64,000 nucleotides of DNA from Pseudoalteromonas xiamenensis (GTDB taxonomy: Bacteria > Pseudomonadota > Gammaproteobacteria > Enterobacterales > Alteromonadaceae). The stretch is from the NCBI RefSeq assembly GCF_042431545.1, contig NZ_JBHLYX010000002.1, one strand, 5' to 3'. Shown piece after piece: positions 1 through 7,712 of this stretch (the stretch's first letter is position 1; each line of letters begins with the position of its first letter). The notes under the pieces are model-generated. The model saw only the letters and a list, made by a program, of their open reading frames with translations. It searched no databases and was not told the origin of the DNA. A program made the translations under genes and the position numbers.

Positions 1-256
1 CAATTTGTTAATAAAAATTGTTAAGATTTTACAAATCTACAGAAGTGATATTTAAAAATGAGAATTAGTGAAAAAATTTAAAGTATAAATTCTAAATATA
101 TCTATATGAATATTATAGTTTCATGTTCATTTTGTTAAGTTTAAATGTAAGTTCTGTTGACAATTGTTTACAAAACCACTGTTGTCGAGATGTTAATTTT
201 GTTTTCGTTCTGATAGTTTTCTGTTCGAACGCAATAACAAGTTGGAAATGTTCATT
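1..256. other. AT-rich upstream region of the subtilase gene
   Basis: No credible ORF is visible on either strand. The stretch is very AT-rich. A TTGACA hexamer lies at 157-162, but no -10 box sits at a normal distance from it, so I do not call a promoter. The left end may contain the regulatory region of a gene outside the window. Confidence 0.4.
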
Positions 257-2545
257 ATGATGACTAAGAAAAATAACAAACACGTACTATTCGCAGTTAC
301 AGCACTTTCTATGGCTGTTTCAGCGTCAATTCAAGCACAAACAAATGGTGAATTTGTAAAAGAGAATCTAACCGTTGCGACTGTTAAATCTCCTTTACCA
401 AAGCGCTACATTGTTAAATACAAAGACCAAGTGTCTTCACTAGGTAAAAACGCGCAAGGAGCGATGGCAAAGGTAGCTGATTTAAAAATGGCAACTCTTG
501 GCATCAAAAATGGACATTTCAAATCAGACTTAAACCTATTTGTAGCAGAGCTTGATTCAACTCAACTGTCAAAATTACAAAACGACAGTGCGGTTGAGTA
601 CGTAGAAGAAGATTTACCACGCCGCCTAATGGCACAAAGCCAGCCGTACGGCATCAGCATGGTTCAAGCGGATCAAGTAGATGATAGCGTTGCTTCAGCT
701 GCAGCAGGCGGTAAGAAAATTTGTATCATCGATTCAGGCTTAGATCTTCCGCATGAAGATATGGGCGCAAAAGGCGGTACAATCTCTGGTACTAACGATA
801 GCGGTACTGGTAACTGGTATGATAACGGTGGCCCTCACGGTACGCACGTTGCTGGTACTATTGCAGCATTGAACAACGGCATTGGTGTACGCGGTGTAAT
901 CGGTACAGACCCATCAATGCATATCATTAAAGTATTTAATGCGGAAGGTTGGGGTTACTCATCTGATTTAGTTTCTGCAATCAACAAGTGTAAAGCGGCT
1001 GGTGCTGATGTGGTTAACATGAGCCTTGGTGGTGAAGGTTCAAGTACTACAGAGAAAAACGGTATTCAAGCGGCGGCTGATGCAGGCATGTTATTAATCG
1101 CCGCTGCTGGTAACGATGGCGACGCGACGAAAACAACTGATGTAATGAGTTACCCAGCATCATACGATTCAGTTATGTCTGTTGCGGCTATTGATAGCAA
1201 CAAAGAACTAGCAGACTTCTCTCAAAAGAACTCACAAGTTGAAATCGCAGCACCTGGTGTTGATGTATATTCAACCTACCCAGAAGGCGATGGCTCTGTT
1301 GTTGAACTGAAAGTCGGTTCATCTTCATTTGAATCAAATGCGATGGAAAACCAAGGTTCTGCAATGGCAGCACTTTACAACTTCGCAACAGGTGAATCGG
1401 TTGACGGTGGCGCTAGCGGCAAAATCTGTTTAATTCAACGCGGTAACATTTCATTCCACGACAAAGTTAAAAATTGTCAAGACAGCGGTGGTGTTGGTGC
1501 GATCATCTATAACAACGCAGCGGGTAGCTTCGGCGGTACATTAGGTGATACGAACGCAACATCTATTCCTGCAGTAACTGTTTCTGACGCAGATGGCGCA
1601 ACAATGCTTGGCCAAATCGGTATGTCAGCAACGTTAAATATTGGCCCAGGTAACTACGGTAAAATGAGCGGTACATCGATGGCATCTCCGCACGTTGCGG
1701 GTGTTGCAGCACTTGTGTGGAGTCACCACCCAAGCTGTACAGCATCAGAAATCCGTACGGTACTAACTGCGACGGCACAAGATTTAGGCGCAGCAGGTCG
1801 TGATGTTAAATTTGGTTATGGTTTAGTACAAACTAAAGCGGCTATTGATTACATCACAGCAAATGGCTGTTCTGGCGATGTTACACCTCCACCAACAACA
1901 GGTTCTGAACTTGAAAATGGCGTTGCTAAATCAGGTCTTGCTGGTGCGAAAAACGAAGAGCTACTTTTCACGTTTACAGTACCTCAAGGTGCAACTAATG
2001 TGAAAGTAGCAATGTCAGGTGGCACAGGTGACGCGGATCTTTATGTTAAATTTGGTTCTGCACCGACAACATCTAGCTACGATTGTCGTCCATACGAAAC
2101 TGGTAACAACGAGTCATGTTCACTTACTCAGTCAGGTGGTGTTTACCACGTGATGTTGAAAGGCTACAGTGCATTTGCTGGTATTAATCTAGTTGCAAGT
2201 TATGATGAAGACTCAGGCACTAACCCAGGTACAGCTCAACCAATTAACGAAACAATTAGCGATGTAACTGTAAGTCGTCGCGCTTGGAAACGTTACACTG
2301 TTGACCTAGTAGATGGTTACGCTGACCTTAACATCGCAATGTCAGGTGGTACAGGCGACGCGGATCTTTATGTAACTCACGGTGCACAATCTACAACGTC
2401 TAACTACGACTGTCGTCCATACAAAAACGGCAACGCAGAGTCTTGTAGCTTCACTAACCCACAATCAGGTACTTGGTACATTGATATCTATGGTTACAGC
2501 GCTTCAAGTGGTATTACACTTAACGTGACTGCAACACCAAAATAA
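257..2545 (+). CDS. secreted S8 subtilisin-like serine protease with PA and PPC domains
   Basis: Extracellular endopeptidase of the subtilase family. From the ATG at 257, a signal peptide spans about residues 1-28, followed by an I9-type inhibitory propeptide (about 45-125) and the S8 catalytic domain. The triad is visible as Asp159 (CIIDSGLD), His194 (GPHGTHVAG) and Ser474 (GTSMASPHVAG), with oxyanion Asn286. A protease-associated (PA) domain is inserted before the serine block, at about 345-440. Two similar pre-peptidase C-terminal (PPC) domains follow, at about 550-655 and 668-762. Both contain SGGTGDADLYV and are probably removed on maturation. The frame also opens at a TTG (242) and an ATG (248). 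I prefer 257 because GGAA at 244-247 sits nine bases upstream. The gene is monocistronic and ends at a terminator. Substrate unknown. Confidence 0.95.
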   Translation: MMTKKNNKHVLFAVTALSMAVSASIQAQTNGEFVKENLTVATVKSPLPKRYIVKYKDQVSSLGKNAQGAMAKVADLKMATLGIKNGHFKSDLNLFVAELDSTQLSKLQNDSAVEYVEEDLPRRLMAQSQPYGISMVQADQVDDSVASAAAGGKKICIIDSGLDLPHEDMGAKGGTISGTNDSGTGNWYDNGGPHGTHVAGTIAALNNGIGVRGVIGTDPSMHIIKVFNAEGWGYSSDLVSAINKCKAAGADVVNMSLGGEGSSTTEKNGIQAAADAGMLLIAAAGNDGDATKTTDVMSYPASYDSVMSVAAIDSNKELADFSQKNSQVEIAAPGVDVYSTYPEGDGSVVELKVGSSSFESNAMENQGSAMAALYNFATGESVDGGASGKICLIQRGNISFHDKVKNCQDSGGVGAIIYNNAAGSFGGTLGDTNATSIPAVTVSDADGATMLGQIGMSATLNIGPGNYGKMSGTSMASPHVAGVAALVWSHHPSCTASEIRTVLTATAQDLGAAGRDVKFGYGLVQTKAAIDYITANGCSGDVTPPPTTGSELENGVAKSGLAGAKNEELLFTFTVPQGATNVKVAMSGGTGDADLYVKFGSAPTTSSYDCRPYETGNNESCSLTQSGGVYHVMLKGYSAFAGINLVASYDEDSGTNPGTAQPINETISDVTVSRRAWKRYTVDLVDGYADLNIAMSGGTGDADLYVTHGAQSTTSNYDCRPYKNGNAESCSFTNPQSGTWYIDIYGYSASSGITLNVTATPK

Positions 2546-2576
2546 TGAAATAAATTTGTTTTGTGATACAAATTAG

Positions 2577-2600
2577 AAGGGGCTCGATGAGCCCCTTTTT
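2577..2600. terminator. bidirectional terminator between subtilase and XRE gene
   Basis: The hairpin GGGGCTC-GAT-GAGCCCC (2579-2595) is followed by a run of five T on the plus strand. It serves the subtilase and can also stop the converging XRE gene. Confidence 0.85.
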
Positions 2601-3328
2601 TATGGTTTAAACCAAGCCCGTTGCAGTGAACCCATAGTGACGCCTGCTATCAAGGAAAACACACCCAAAAATTGCATCCAAGCGTTTTCAGAGCGAATCA
2701 CTTGTTTGCGCTTGTTTGTTTCCTCCTCATAGAAACGTCGACCTTGAGCATCGGTTTCGACAAAACTTTCACCCCGGTAGGTGAACAGCAGTTTTGACTT
2801 GGGGTCACGGCGCTGTGCGAATTGTTTGTAATACTGATTTACTTTGTCTCTGACGTCTTGTTCTTCGAAAGGCACGGCAAGCGTTGCCCAGTTGGCAAAT
2901 ACTTGCAATGGTTCGCCATCAAGTAACACCCCCGCAGAGACATATTCATACTGCGTTTCGGGGAAAAATATCTTTTCATGACCGCTAAACAACAAGGCAC
3001 CACCAAGCGAAATGGAAATAATTGCAGCACAGAGCCACTGTTTTCTTGAAAGCTGCTGTTTATTTGAGTGAGCACGTGACCACATCTCAATATCTGGGAT
3101 TTGTCGCAGCTCGTGTTGCATACCACTGCTTTCTATTCCTTGCATAAATGCGGCGATGTCCATGTCTAATGCCGCGAGGAGCTTGCGAAAAACATCATTG
3201 GATGGAACGGATTTATCGTTTTCTAACTTTGATAAATAACTTTGTTCAACATTCATTTTAAGCGCGAGTTCTGGTTGGCTGTATGCTTTGTCAGTTCTTA
3301 GTTGTTTTATATATTGGCCGAAGGTCAT
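2600..3328 (-). CDS. XRE-family regulator with C-terminal membrane segments
   Basis: A 242-residue protein with an N-terminal helix-turn-helix of the Cro/C1 type (about residues 4-60; SQPELALKMNVEQSYLSKLE matches the recognition-helix pattern). Two hydrophobic segments follow, at about 98-116 and 217-238. Between them lies a polar region of about 100 residues that would face the periplasm. This is a one-component, membrane-anchored regulator layout, and the signal sensed is unknown. The start is backed by AAGGAAA just upstream. The upstream DNA holds three 10-bp repeats that could be its own operator (3391-3420). It converges on the subtilase but is not in an operon with it. The HTH assignment is firm; the membrane topology is inferred from hydrophobicity. 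Confidence 0.85.
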   Translation of the reverse strand: MTFGQYIKQLRTDKAYSQPELALKMNVEQSYLSKLENDKSVPSNDVFRKLLAALDMDIAAFMQGIESSGMQHELRQIPDIEMWSRAHSNKQQLSRKQWLCAAIISISLGGALLFSGHEKIFFPETQYEYVSAGVLLDGEPLQVFANWATLAVPFEEQDVRDKVNQYYKQFAQRRDPKSKLLFTYRGESFVETDAQGRRFYEEETNKRKQVIRSENAWMQFLGVFSLIAGVTMGSLQRAWFKP

Positions 3329-3390
3329 AGGTTTTCCTTATTGCTGTTATTTTTCCCTTAGTCTTGGCTAGTCATGCATAAATACCAACA

Positions 3391-3420
3391 TGAATATATT
3401 GGAATATCTAGGAATATCAT
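3391..3420. promoter_or_regulatory. three phased 10-bp repeats, possible XRE operator
   Basis: TGAATATATT, GGAATATCTA and GGAATATCAT lie head to tail, so the GAATAT core recurs exactly every 10 bp (one helical turn). They sit 63-92 bases upstream of the XRE start codon, where autoregulatory sites are often found. The role as an operator is inference. Confidence 0.4.
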
Positions 3421-3440
3421 GAGATTACGAAATAAATCGA

Positions 3441-3463
3441 AAGGCCGCAATGGTTGCGGCCCA
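3441..3463 (-). terminator. likely terminator of cmoA-cmoB
   Basis: GGCCGCAA (3443-3450) and TTGCGGCC (3454-3461) form a GC-rich hairpin directly after the cmoB stop. The following T tract is short (TTTCGATTTA on the minus strand), so termination strength is uncertain. Confidence 0.6.
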
Positions 3464-3472
3464 TTTTGATGT

Positions 3473-4441
3473 TTACGCCTCTGCGATAAATACTGCACGA
3501 AGTGGAGCAGGGTAACCTTCGATGGTTTTAGTGTGATCATCTGGGTCGAGGAAGTCTTTGAGGGATTCGGTTTGCATCCAATCGGTGCTGCGTTGTTCGT
3601 CCAAAGACGTAACATCTTTATTGACGACGCGAACATTTTTGAAACCAACACGCTCTAACCACAATTTCAACGCATCGCAACTTGGGATGTACCAAACGTT
3701 TCGCATTTTTGCATAACGATCAGTTGGGACCAATGCGGTGTGAACATCGCCTTCTACTACTAAGGTTTCAAGCACCAATTCGCCACCTTTTCTTAGCTGA
3801 GCTTTTAATTGTGCTAAAAAGTCGATTGGAGAGCGACGATGGTACAGCACACCCATTGAGAATACTGTGTCAAAAGCTTTAAGTTCAGGTAATTGTTCTA
3901 CACCAAGTGGCAAGAAGTGAACTTGAGGGTCTGGATTAAAGTGTTTAACCGTTTGGAACTGCGCTAAAAATAAATCAGACGGATCGATACCGACGACGAG
4001 TTCAGCGCCTTCTCCACGCATACGCCATAGGTGATAACCAGAGCCGCAACCAATATCCAATACTTGACGACCTTTGAGTGGGCTAATGTGCGGTAATACG
4101 CGATCCCATTTCCAATCGCTGCGCCATTCAGTATCAATATGAATACCGTGCAAAAAGAAAGGCCCCTTGCGCCATGGCATTAAACGTGTCAATAAATGCG
4201 TGAGTTGCTTTTGTTGCCCGTCAGAAATTTCTTTGGCAAGGCCAATCTCAACTTTATCGTTCACGTTGACATGCTGCGTGTTTGTCACTGGTAGATTTTT
4301 AAGCACTTTTTCCCATTGTGGCCATTCGCCATGTTGGGCTTCATTTTTCCAGTGGGTCAACTGGCTAGGTAACGTGTTTAGCCAATGCGATAATGATGTT
4401 TTTGCGATTGCAGCATAAAAGTCGTTAAACCAATCTTGCAT
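3473..4441 (-). CDS. cmoB: tRNA U34 carboxymethyltransferase CmoB
   Basis: CmoB uses carboxy-S-adenosylmethionine made by CmoA to convert 5-hydroxyuridine to 5-oxyacetyluridine (cmo5U) at wobble position 34. This broadens decoding by tRNAs for Ala, Ser, Pro, Val, Leu and Thr. The 322-residue length is typical. The class I methyltransferase nucleotide motif VLDIGCGSGYH is at about residues 127-137, and the family's N-terminal extension is present. It lies 15 bases downstream of cmoA on the same strand, so the two form the usual two-gene operon. No missing motif noticed. Confidence 0.97.
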   Translation of the reverse strand: MQDWFNDFYAAIAKTSLSHWLNTLPSQLTHWKNEAQHGEWPQWEKVLKNLPVTNTQHVNVNDKVEIGLAKEISDGQQKQLTHLLTRLMPWRKGPFFLHGIHIDTEWRSDWKWDRVLPHISPLKGRQVLDIGCGSGYHLWRMRGEGAELVVGIDPSDLFLAQFQTVKHFNPDPQVHFLPLGVEQLPELKAFDTVFSMGVLYHRRSPIDFLAQLKAQLRKGGELVLETLVVEGDVHTALVPTDRYAKMRNVWYIPSCDALKLWLERVGFKNVRVVNKDVTSLDEQRSTDWMQTESLKDFLDPDDHTKTIEGYPAPLRAVFIAEA

Positions 4442-4456
4442 GTTTTATTACCTATA

Positions 4457-5182
4457 TTACTTTACTGCAACTAACGAGCAGAAATTAAAGCATTGATACC
4501 AAACTTGAACTTGTTTAAAGCCAATCGAGTTCAGTCGCTCGTGGTGTGCACTGAGTTTATCCGTGATCATCACATTTTCAATCGCGGTTCGTTTTTGGCT
4601 AATTTCTAGTTCTGAATAGCCATTAGCACGTTTGAAATCATGGTGTAAGTCAATGAGCAAATTGTCATTAAAATCGTCTTCACCACGAACCTTCTCACTC
4701 AGCAATAACACACCGCCTGGCTTTAATGCGCTGTAGATTTTTTTGAGTAGCGCAACACGTTGCTCGGGGGAAATAAATTGCAGCGTAAAGTTCATTGCAA
4801 CCACGCTGGCATTACTTAATGCAACGTCATTTATATCGCCAAGCTCAACTTGAACCGGAACATCTGAACGAAAACCCTGCAAATGGAGTTTACATCGTTC
4901 AACCATTGCTTCTGAGTTGTCAATTGCAATAATCTTGCAATTTTCTTTTGCAATATTGCGTCGCATACTCAACGTGACTGCACCAAGCGAACACCCTAGG
5001 TCGTAAAGATTGGAGTTACTTTGGGCGTAAATACCCGCAAGTTTGCCCATCGTACTGACAATCGTTGCATAGCCAGGCACGGAACGTTGGATCATATCTG
5101 GGAACACTTCAACGACGTGTTGGTCGAAAGTGAAGTCTTTTACAGTCTGCTCGCGGGCATAAATACTGTCTTTGCCGGTCAC
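4457..5182 (-). CDS. cmoA: carboxy-S-adenosyl-L-methionine synthase CmoA
   Basis: CmoA makes carboxy-SAM from SAM and prephenate, the donor used by CmoB. The 241-residue protein has the typical start (DSIYAREQTVKDFTFDQHV) and the SAM-binding motif YDLGCSLGAVTLS at about residues 60-72. It is the first gene of cmoA-cmoB. The 113-base region upstream is shared with the divergent DUF3334 gene and must hold both promoters. Confidence 0.97.
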   Translation of the reverse strand: MTGKDSIYAREQTVKDFTFDQHVVEVFPDMIQRSVPGYATIVSTMGKLAGIYAQSNSNLYDLGCSLGAVTLSMRRNIAKENCKIIAIDNSEAMVERCKLHLQGFRSDVPVQVELGDINDVALSNASVVAMNFTLQFISPEQRVALLKKIYSALKPGGVLLLSEKVRGEDDFNDNLLIDLHHDFKRANGYSELEISQKRTAIENVMITDKLSAHHERLNSIGFKQVQVWYQCFNFCSLVAVK

Positions 5183-5295
5183 AATGCATCTCTCTTTGTA
5201 AATAATCGCGTTATTTTAGCATTTTATTCTGGATAGTCAGTGATAAATTGATAAGCTTGGCTAGTATTAACAATAAGATCAAAAAGAGATAACAG

Positions 5296-5985
5296 ATGTC
5301 GAGAAGCAAAGTGATCACTACAGAAGATATTCTTTCAACTTTATGCCACTCAGTGACTGAGGTTTTGTCCTCTGCATCCGGTAATTCGATTAGCTACTCA
5401 GCGATGGTTCAGAAAATCACTCGCACATGTATGCGTCCAGATATCGGTTGCTTTGTATTATTCGACGGTGGTTTTACGGGACTCGTTGTAACAAACTTTA
5501 CTGCTCAAGCTGCAATGGAGATTTATCAGGATTACATGCGCAGCATGGGTATGCCAGAGGAAGAAATTGCACAAAGCCATTTGTCAGACGATGTGTCTAA
5601 CGTGATGGGCGAGTTGATGAACCAAATTGTCGGTGATTTTACAAATAAAGTGCGCGAACAGTTACATACGTCTATTACGCAAAACCAACCGAAAATGATG
5701 GCGATAACAAAACAAGTCCAGATTTCGGTTGATACAACTATGGACAGACCGCAAGCACGCCGCGTGACGTTTACTACGCAAAACCAAAACATTTTCTATT
5801 TAGAACTTGCAATGGATAAAACGGAGTTTATAAAACTACATGATTTTGACATTGCCGAATCGGTAGACCCAGATACTATCATCGCGAATCAAGCGAAAAA
5901 GAATCAAGATAAAAAGTCAAAAGCGGCAAGCAATGACGTGGAAGATTCCGCTGATGATGACTTTATGGCAGAACTTGGGCTGTAA
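5296..5985 (+). CDS. DUF3334 family protein, CheC/CheX-like
   Basis: A 229-residue cytoplasmic protein without signal peptide or membrane segment. I recognise it as the DUF3334 family found in Vibrio, Shewanella and relatives. The segment SNVMGELMNQIVGDFTNKV (about 101-119) contains E106-x-x-N109, like the ExxN phosphatase motif of CheC/CheX/FliY proteins, and the surrounding sequence has a similar helical pattern. A role in dephosphorylating a response regulator is therefore possible but only inferred. The C-terminal 30 residues are charged and probably disordered. The gene stands alone, divergent from cmoA, with its own terminator. Confidence 0.85.
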   Translation: MSRSKVITTEDILSTLCHSVTEVLSSASGNSISYSAMVQKITRTCMRPDIGCFVLFDGGFTGLVVTNFTAQAAMEIYQDYMRSMGMPEEEIAQSHLSDDVSNVMGELMNQIVGDFTNKVREQLHTSITQNQPKMMAITKQVQISVDTTMDRPQARRVTFTTQNQNIFYLELAMDKTEFIKLHDFDIAESVDPDTIIANQAKKNQDKKSKAASNDVEDSADDDFMAELGL

Positions 5986-6000
5986 AGTCTCTCAGAAAGA

Positions 6001-6026
6001 AAAGAGCGTTTATCGCTCTTTTTTTT
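6001..6026 (+). terminator. terminator after DUF3334 gene
   Basis: AAAGAGCG-TTTAT-CGCTCTTT (6001-6021) runs into a stretch of T, a standard intrinsic terminator. Confidence 0.85.
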
Positions 6027-6095
6027 ATGCATATATTGCGGTTGCCAAACAGACCTAGGCTTTATTTAGAACAGTTTGAAGCTAATTTTGTATTG

Positions 6096-6605
6096 TTATT
6101 CGTAAAAACTCAGTTGTTTTTGCTCAAGGACTAGAAACAACCGAAGGTCGAGTTCAAGTTGGTGATAGTCCGGTGCCATGTGGCAACAGAGTTGGTAAAA
6201 CGCTTTATTGTGGTCAAGCTCTTTAAAGTGCGCCAACTCATGAACCACTAAACAGCGTAATAAAGCTTCGGGGGCAGTACGAAGTTGACCTGCAATAGCA
6301 ATATGGTGTTTAGCTTTAAGTTTCCCGCCATGTTGTTGGCGTTTAAAGGTGTGTGTCCCTAGCGCATTTTTAACTAAATCTGATTGTTTTTTATACGCAA
6401 CAGAATCCATTCGCGGTGTATTTTTTAGAAATCGCTGTTTGAAGTCGTTCGAATAATCAAACAACAACTTATCGCTTTTAATTTCGTGAGCTTTCGGGTA
6501 TTTGTTTTGAAAGTAATTTACAAGACTCTCATCATGTTCAATTAATTGAAGAATTTGCGTCTGCAGAGATTCAGGATAGTGTAAAAAGTACTGCTTGAAA
6601 GACAT
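6096..6605 (-). CDS. YgjP-like (M48-type) zinc metallopeptidase
   Basis: 169 residues, cytoplasmic. The zinc site is HELAHFKELDH with His122, Glu123, His126 and His132, the HExxH-x5-H arrangement of the YgjP/WLM-type metallopeptidases (DUF45). The preceding LRCLVV and following HNKAFYQLC blocks are characteristic of the family. The physiological substrate is not known. It is transcribed away from the DUF72 gene by 79 bases on the same strand and may be co-transcribed with it. The intervening bases show no strong terminator. Confidence 0.88.
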   Translation of the reverse strand: MSFKQYFLHYPESLQTQILQLIEHDESLVNYFQNKYPKAHEIKSDKLLFDYSNDFKQRFLKNTPRMDSVAYKKQSDLVKNALGTHTFKRQQHGGKLKAKHHIAIAGQLRTAPEALLRCLVVHELAHFKELDHNKAFYQLCCHMAPDYHQLELDLRLFLVLEQKQLSFYE

Positions 6606-6684
6606 AGTTAAACCTTGTGAACATAAAATAGCGGGATCCCGACCTTCTGAATTGCTTGTTATTCTAACCTAAGTTCATAGGGTT

Positions 6685-7533
6685 CTAAAACAACGAGTCC
6701 TGCCGTATCTCTTTTTCTGCGGGAAAGGGTGATAACACCTGATGTTCTACGCCCAAATCTTGAATGAACTGGCGTGCCAGAAATGGAGAATCGATGTTAT
6801 CGGCCGTATGAAAGAATACATACGGTGACTTTCCTTGTTGTAGCCACACCCTAATTTTATCAAGCCACGGCGCATAGAATGCGCGATTATCGATTCGAGT
6901 ATCACAGCCCACAAATCGCACTATTGGTGAAGTTGACGTGGCTATCACGTTTACAGGTAGACGCGGTTTTTTTCGTTGTGCGTCGATTATTGCCGGAGTG
7001 CAAGGCGCTTCACTAAACAATGGCCTTGTATCCATAATGATGCGATTAATTTGTCGGTCAATCAGTAATCGATTTAGCTTCCGCTCCTCTTCACCCTTTT
7101 TAAAAAAGAGCGGGTGCCTGACTTCAAGTGCCATAGGAAACTCATCCGGAATAAGTTTGATAAATTGAAAAAGTAAATCTACATGTTGAGGACCAACACT
7201 AGCTGGTAGTTGCAACATGACTTGTCCAAGTTTTGGCAAGAGCGGAGCCATGAGTTTAAACCAATCAAGTAGCGCGTGTTTATCGGGTCGCAGGCCTGAT
7301 TCATGGCTGAAACGCTTTGGCAGTTTAAAAGTAAAGCGAAAATCGTCAGGGACAGAGTCATACCAGTTTTGAATAGTACTCGATTGTGGGTCCGCGTAAA
7401 ACGTAGTATTTCCTTCAACGGAATTGAAGACTTGCGCATACTCGTGCAACATGTCCTTTGCTTTAACGTGTTGACTAAAACAGTTTCCTTTCCAGTGATT
7501 ACTGCTCCACTGTGGGCAGCCTAAATACAACAT
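6685..7533 (-). CDS. DUF72 family protein (YecE-like)
   Basis: A 282-residue TIM-barrel-like protein of the DUF72/YecE family, function unknown. Family features include the N-terminal LYLGCPQWSSNHWKGNCF, the FTFKLPKRFSHE block, LEVRHPLFF, and the late YVFFHTADNIDSP. The frame is open further upstream to a TTG at 7614. The family normally begins at M-(I/L)-Y-(I/L)-G-C-P-Q-W, so I take the ATG at 7533. No strong ribosome-binding site precedes either start. Divergent from aspS. Confidence 0.88.
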   Translation of the reverse strand: MLYLGCPQWSSNHWKGNCFSQHVKAKDMLHEYAQVFNSVEGNTTFYADPQSSTIQNWYDSVPDDFRFTFKLPKRFSHESGLRPDKHALLDWFKLMAPLLPKLGQVMLQLPASVGPQHVDLLFQFIKLIPDEFPMALEVRHPLFFKKGEEERKLNRLLIDRQINRIIMDTRPLFSEAPCTPAIIDAQRKKPRLPVNVIATSTSPIVRFVGCDTRIDNRAFYAPWLDKIRVWLQQGKSPYVFFHTADNIDSPFLARQFIQDLGVEHQVLSPFPAEKEIRQDSLF

Positions 7534-7712
7534 AGCGCGTCTAAACAATCGATTTTCAGAAAGGTTAACAAAATTCGCAATTATGTTCGCGTTTTTTCGC
7601 TTTCTTATGGGCAATTAAGATGACTTTACTAACCAGTTTTATATAATTGGCGGATATTTTTATTTGATAATGTCCAAGCATTTGAACTTGGGGACAGTTG
7701 AACAGGAAGATT

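Noticed and set aside
3358..3651. 97-codon minus-strand ORF overlapping the end of cmoB
   Set aside because: Out of frame with the conserved cmoB gene, no recognisable protein, and it spans the cmoB terminator.
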